A stretch of 17,557 bases of DNA from an uncultured Bdellovibrio sp. (lineage in GTDB: Bacteria > Bdellovibrionota > Bdellovibrionia > Bdellovibrionales > Bdellovibrionaceae), in NCBI GenBank assembly GCA_946480995.1, contig CAMLMF010000009.1:1-17557 (forward strand), given 5' to 3'. Positions 14,876-17,557 of the stretch are shown here, one piece after another. Position numbers and translations under genes: made by a program. The notes beneath the pieces are model-generated. The model was not told the DNA's origin. It made no database searches and worked only from the letters and a program-made list of their open reading frames with translations. The first letter of the stretch is position 1; each line of letters opens with the position of its first letter.

Positions 14876-14938
14876 AAAGAGTTTTCCGATCTGTTTTGCG
14901 CAAATCTAAATTCGCAAAGCGGCCAGCTTTAAATCTTT

Positions 14939-16321
14939 TTAAAGAACTTTCCCTGGATTCATAATGTTGTCAGGATCAAAAACTTTCTTAATCCCGCGCA
15001 TGAACTCGATTTCCGCATCAGAGCGAGTAAAATTTAAAAAAGATTTTTTAGTCAAGCCGACACCGTGCTCTGCTGAAATAGAGCCGCGATACTTTTTAAC
15101 TGCATCAAAGACCATGACGTCGACTTTGCGGCACTCTTTGACGAATTCTTCTTTCGACATGCCTTCAGGGCGCAGGATGTTGATGTGTAAGTTCCCGTCA
15201 CCGATATGGCCGAACCACACGACTTCCCACGTTGGGTAAGCTTGGGACAAGACTTTATCAAGATCTTCCATAAATGGCGGAACTTTAGAAATTGTGACTG
15301 CGATATCGTTTTTGTATGGAGAATACTTTGCCAATGATTCAGAGATGTCTTCGCGGTAACGCCAGAAGGTCGTTGCTTGCACTTCGGATTGGCTGATCAC
15401 GCCGTCTAAAACCCAGCCTTGTTCCATGCAATGACCGAAAACTTCCAAAGCATGTTCTTCATCTTGTTCATTGCGGGTTTCAACTTCGGCTAAAACATAA
15501 AAAGGTGCTGCAGTTTCCAGGGGTGCAGGCAGTCCCGTATTTTCTAAGACTCTTTTTAAAGCTTTATCCGAAAACATTTCAAAGGCGACAAGTGCTGTTT
15601 TCGTTTTAAATTGCGCAAAGATTTTCATCACGGCATCAAGACCGCTCACAGCCATCACCAAAACTTTCATGGGTGGTGGGTTCGGGGCAAGTTTAATAAT
15701 AGCCTCTGTGATAAATCCTAATGTGCCTTCCGAGCCGATAAATAAATGGCGAAGGTCATAACCTGTGGCGTTTTTTACCAAGGCATTGTTCAGTTCTAAA
15801 ACCTCTCCCGTACCAGTCACAACTTTTAAGCCAGCAACCCAGTCACGTGTCAGACCATAGCGCACAACTTTAATACCACCGGCATTCGTGGCGATCGTGC
15901 CGCCCATTTGGGCTGAACCTGCGGCTGCGAAATCGACGGGATAAAATAATTGTTTTGAAAGTGCGAACTCTTGCAAAGCTTCTGTGACAACGCCGGGTTC
16001 GATAACCACGGTTTGATCGACAGGGCTGAATTCTTTGATCTTGTTCATTTGATCAAACGACACGACGACTTCGCCCTGTGTGGCCACGGCAGCACCCGAT
16101 AAACCCGTACGGCCGCCTGAAGGAATCAAGGCGATTTTACTTTTACGTGCCCATTTTACTAATTTAACAACATCATCTGTGCTGCGCGGAAAAACAATCG
16201 CTGACGCTTTGACGTCGAAATAAGTTGTCCAGTCCTTGCCCCAATACTTCAGACTTTCCTCGTCAGTTTTAATTTGCTCTTTGCTTAAAATACTTTCGAG
16301 TTCTGCAATAAAGGTAGACAC
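14939..16321 (-). CDS. FAD-linked D-2-hydroxyacid dehydrogenase (GlcD/D2HGDH type)
   Basis: A 460-residue flavoprotein with an N-terminal FAD_binding_4 domain: PSGGRTGLSGAA at 67-78 and MGGTIATNAGG at 139-149 wrap the FAD diphosphate, and NATGYDLRHLFIGSEGTLG at 184-202 closes the domain. The C-terminal FAD-oxidase domain has WRYRE at 320-324, GHIGDGNLHINI at 371-382 and SAEHG at 416-420. His372, His379, Glu418 and His419 are probable metal or substrate residues. Members oxidise D-lactate, glycolate or D-2-hydroxyglutarate and pass electrons to quinone or electron-transfer flavoprotein. Single-chain length and the TGYDLRHLFIGSEGTLG segment resemble D-2-hydroxyglutarate dehydrogenases, but the substrate cannot be fixed. 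The start is GTG at 16321, with AGGAAG five bases upstream overlapping the stop codon of the DUF2892 gene. No cysteine cluster for an iron-sulfur domain is present. Confidence 0.92.
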   Translation of the reverse strand: MSTFIAELESILSKEQIKTDEESLKYWGKDWTTYFDVKASAIVFPRSTDDVVKLVKWARKSKIALIPSGGRTGLSGAAVATQGEVVVSFDQMNKIKEFSPVDQTVVIEPGVVTEALQEFALSKQLFYPVDFAAAGSAQMGGTIATNAGGIKVVRYGLTRDWVAGLKVVTGTGEVLELNNALVKNATGYDLRHLFIGSEGTLGFITEAIIKLAPNPPPMKVLVMAVSGLDAVMKIFAQFKTKTALVAFEMFSDKALKRVLENTGLPAPLETAAPFYVLAEVETRNEQDEEHALEVFGHCMEQGWVLDGVISQSEVQATTFWRYREDISESLAKYSPYKNDIAVTISKVPPFMEDLDKVLSQAYPTWEVVWFGHIGDGNLHINILRPEGMSKEEFVKECRKVDVMVFDAVKKYRGSISAEHGVGLTKKSFLNFTRSDAEIEFMRGIKKVFDPDNIMNPGKVL

Positions 16322-16330
16322 AGGGGCTTC

Positions 16331-16540
16331 CTATTCTTTGTCGAGGCGGGCTCGCGAAAATGTTCTTAAGGTTCTGATTCTAAAGAAAGCGTAGACGGGA
16401 CACAAGCCCCACGCGGCGGTGACAAGACCATAAAGTCCGATATAGGCCCAAAAAGGACCGCCAGCAATGGCATAGGTCGTCAGTAAGACGCCTAAGATAA
16501 ACCTGATGCTGCGATCCCAAATGGCGACGTTACATTTCAT
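16331..16540 (-). CDS. DUF2892 (YgaP transmembrane-domain type) small membrane protein
   Basis: A 69-residue protein matching the DUF2892 family in full: NVAIWDRSIRFILGVLL at the N-terminus, two transmembrane helices (about 13-28 and 30-47) joined by AGGPF, and the conserved end TAAWGLCPVYAFFRI. In E. coli YgaP the same segment anchors a rhodanese domain in the membrane; here it stands alone. The cysteine in the LCPVY motif is conserved in the family, and an extra cysteine sits at residue 3. The exact role is unknown. The ATG begins one base after the glutaredoxin stop codon, so it is translationally coupled, and the flavoprotein gene starts nine bases after its end. The location suggests a link to thiol or iron-sulfur handling at the membrane, but this is inference. 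Confidence 0.88.
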   Translation of the reverse strand: MKCNVAIWDRSIRFILGVLLTTYAIAGGPFWAYIGLYGLVTAAWGLCPVYAFFRIRTLRTFSRARLDKE

Positions 16541-16541
16541 A

Positions 16542-16847
16542 TTATTTTAGAAGCTCTTGCAATTCACCTGATTGGTACATTTCCATCATGATGTCGCTGC
16601 CGCCAACAAGTTGCTTGTTGATGTACAATTGCGGAATTGTCGGCCAGTTGCCGTACTCTTTGATACCGTTACGGATTTCTTCGTCTTCCAAAACATTGAT
16701 GTCGTGGAATTTTACGCCGATGTCTTGCAAGATCGCGCACGCACGTGCTGAAAAACCGCACATTGGGAATTGTTGAGTGCCTTTCATGAAAAGCACGATT
16801 TTGTTTTCGTTCAGAAGATTTTCAATTCTTTCGTTTACTGATGCCAT
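16542..16847 (-). CDS. grxD: Monothiol glutaredoxin (Grx4 type)
   Basis: A 101-residue single-domain monothiol glutaredoxin. The active motif is CGFS at 30-33 with the preceding KGTQQFPMC typical of the family. The glutathione-binding parts are WPTIPQLYI (68-76, cis-proline) and GGSDIMMEM (82-90). Proteins of this type bind a glutathione-ligated [2Fe-2S] cluster as a dimer or with BolA, and carry clusters to target proteins; they are weak disulfide reductases. The bolA gene lies immediately upstream, 14 bases away, which fits a BolA-Grx4 complex. The ATG has AAAGGAA upstream. A second cysteine in SARACAIL (Cys37) is near the active site. Confidence is high because both motif and neighbour agree. 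Confidence 0.97.
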   Translation of the reverse strand: MASVNERIENLLNENKIVLFMKGTQQFPMCGFSARACAILQDIGVKFHDINVLEDEEIRNGIKEYGNWPTIPQLYINKQLVGGSDIMMEMYQSGELQELLK

Positions 16848-16861
16848 GATAGTTCCTTTAA

Positions 16862-17089
16862 TTATTTAATTTTAGTTTTGATCGACAACGCATGCACTTC
16901 GCCGGTCTTTAATTCCGGACCAAAGCACGACATCACATGCTGATGTTGTTGAATGCGCGACATTCCTGCGAAAGCTGAGCTTTCCACAAAAACTTCATAG
17001 TGATCCTGGGTGCCCGTCAGGTCATAGACCTCGACTTTACATTCCGGGTAGTGCTTCTCTAAACGTTCTTTCATTTGATCTGGTGTCAT
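16862..17089 (-). CDS. bolA: BolA family protein
   Basis: A 75-residue cytoplasmic BolA-like protein, short as in the YrbA/IbaG branch. Recognisable parts are the N-terminal helix MKERLEKHYPECKVEVYDLTG, the strand HYEVFVESSAFAGMSRIQQHQ (FxGxSRxxQHQ motif) and the C-terminal GEVHALSIKTKIK, where the conserved His is a cluster ligand. Residue Cys17 lies in the loop region that often supplies the second ligand in BolA proteins. With the neighbouring monothiol glutaredoxin it should form a mixed [2Fe-2S] complex used in cluster transfer or iron sensing. No ribosome-binding site is obvious before the ATG. It is the first gene of the minus-strand cluster bolA-grxD-DUF2892-flavoprotein-thiL-like, and its promoter shares the gap with the divergent sulfatase gene. 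Confidence 0.93.
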   Translation of the reverse strand: MTPDQMKERLEKHYPECKVEVYDLTGTQDHYEVFVESSAFAGMSRIQQHQHVMSCFGPELKTGEVHALSIKTKIK

Positions 17090-17118
17090 AGAAGGGGAAC
17101 GTAGCAGAGGAGCCCTGC

Positions 17119-17138
17119 GAAGTCAGCTTGAAGTCAGC
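17119..17138. repeat. 9-bp direct repeat in a divergent promoter region
   Basis: GAAGTCAGC occurs twice (17119-17127 and 17130-17138) with a 2-base spacer, giving an 11-base period, about one helical turn. It lies in the gap between bolA and the LtaS-type gene. A weaker third match (TTGAATGACGC) follows at about 17149-17159. This layout fits a binding site for a regulator that sits on one face of the DNA, but it is not a known consensus that I can name. Confidence 0.4.
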
Positions 17139-17183
17139 ACGTCTCGTCTTGAATGACGCCCAATGTCGCTGTACTATGGCACT

Positions 17184-17557
17184 ATGTTTGGACCAAGCCA
17201 TCGCCTCTTAAAAATATTCTCCCTCGCTGGGCTCGCCGTGCTCTTTTATTTCTTCGCCCGTTTAGAATTCCTGCTGTGGAATTGGAGCCTGTTTCAAAAT
17301 AAGCCGACTTTAGACGTCCTGTGGTCGTTCTTCGTTGGTTTGCGCTTTGATATCTCGGCCGCCTTAAGTGTTGTGGCGCCGTTGCTTTTAGTGGCCTTTA
17401 TCCCGTGGCCGCGCCGATTCCAAGGAGTGTGGGAATCCTTTACCTGGATCACTTTTGCCATCTTACAGGTGCCATTTTTGACTCTGAACCTGGTTGATAC
17501 AGAATTTATTAATTTTGTCGGCCGGCGTTTTACGTCAGACAGTTTTTTTATTTTGGG
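17184..17557 (+). CDS. LtaS-type sulfatase/phosphoglycerol transferase, 3' truncated
   Basis: The gene runs off the right edge; about 124 residues are visible. They form the N-terminal membrane part of the LTA synthase/alkaline-phosphatase-superfamily proteins (Pfam Sulfatase): three hydrophobic helices (LLKIFSLAGLAVLFYFFA, DISAALSVVAPLLLVAFI, ITFAILQVPFLTLNLV). The characteristic loop follows, with NLVDTEFINFVGRRFTSDSF, which matches the family pattern DxExxxFxGRR. The catalytic extracytoplasmic sulfatase domain would follow outside the window. Members transfer phosphoglycerol or phosphoethanolamine to lipids or glycans in the periplasm. Two in-frame ATG codons exist, at 17163 and 17184, neither with a good ribosome-binding site; I give the second because the hydrophobic helix starts soon after it. 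It is divergent from bolA. Confidence 0.85.
   Translation, partial: MFGPSHRLLKIFSLAGLAVLFYFFARLEFLLWNWSLFQNKPTLDVLWSFFVGLRFDISAALSVVAPLLLVAFIPWPRRFQGVWESFTWITFAILQVPFLTLNLVDTEFINFVGRRFTSDSFFIL

Overview
The window looks like chromosomal DNA of a Gram-negative predator-type bacterium of the Bdellovibrionota (Bdellovibrio or a close relative). This is inferred from protein style, not from a marker gene: a methyl-accepting chemotaxis protein with no visible HAMP domain, several secreted or lipid-anchored proteins with the unusual signal-peptide end FQNC, an Ig-like/Cys-Trp repeat architecture of the kind I associate with Bdellovibrio surface proteins, and an orphan NtrC-type regulator. There is no sign of an insertion sequence, prophage, CRISPR array, integrase or rRNA. 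Genes are dense and most gaps are under 200 bases. The longest gene-free stretch is 6144-6431.

Left part (1-6900), envelope and surface. A 5'-truncated chemoreceptor (1-1200) is followed by a secreted orphan protein (1260-2072) that ends in a hairpin terminator. A minus-strand lipoprotein with a long Ala/Lys/Pro linker (2088-3443) and a free methionine-R-sulfoxide reductase (msrC) lie next. Divergent from msrC is the most unusual gene of the window: a TTG-started lipoprotein of about 623 residues that joins Cys/Trp repeats, an Ig-like beta domain and an HSL/BD-FAE-type esterase with an apparently intact catalytic triad. A small Cys-rich lipoprotein with the same FQNC lipobox follows.

Middle (6900-12650). 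A glutathione S-transferase-like gene converges on a tRNA-Arg(TCT) with an odd acceptor stem. Upstream of the tRNA on the minus strand is a tightly packed operon, transcribed 12545 to 7776: sigma-54-dependent response regulator, CdsA-like cytidylyltransferase, PlsC-like acyltransferase, lactonase-like metallo-beta-lactamase-fold hydrolase and YihY/BrkB membrane protein. Junctions overlap by 1, 4 and 20 bases and the last gap is 13 bases. This suggests co-regulated phospholipid or envelope work.

Right part (12650-17557). serA (plus strand) meets a thiL-like gene tail to tail with a 4-base overlap. The minus-strand cluster transcribed 17089 to 13862 is bolA, monothiol glutaredoxin grxD, a DUF2892 membrane protein, a GlcD/D-2-hydroxyglutarate-dehydrogenase-type flavoprotein, and the thiL-like gene, which appears to end in a terminator built into its own last codons. 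BolA and CGFS glutaredoxin form a known [2Fe-2S] partnership. SerA and a D-2-hydroxyglutarate dehydrogenase are a known metabolic couple, so their proximity is suggestive. The window ends inside an LtaS-type sulfatase/phosphoglycerol transferase gene, divergent from bolA, with a 9-bp direct repeat in the shared promoter region.
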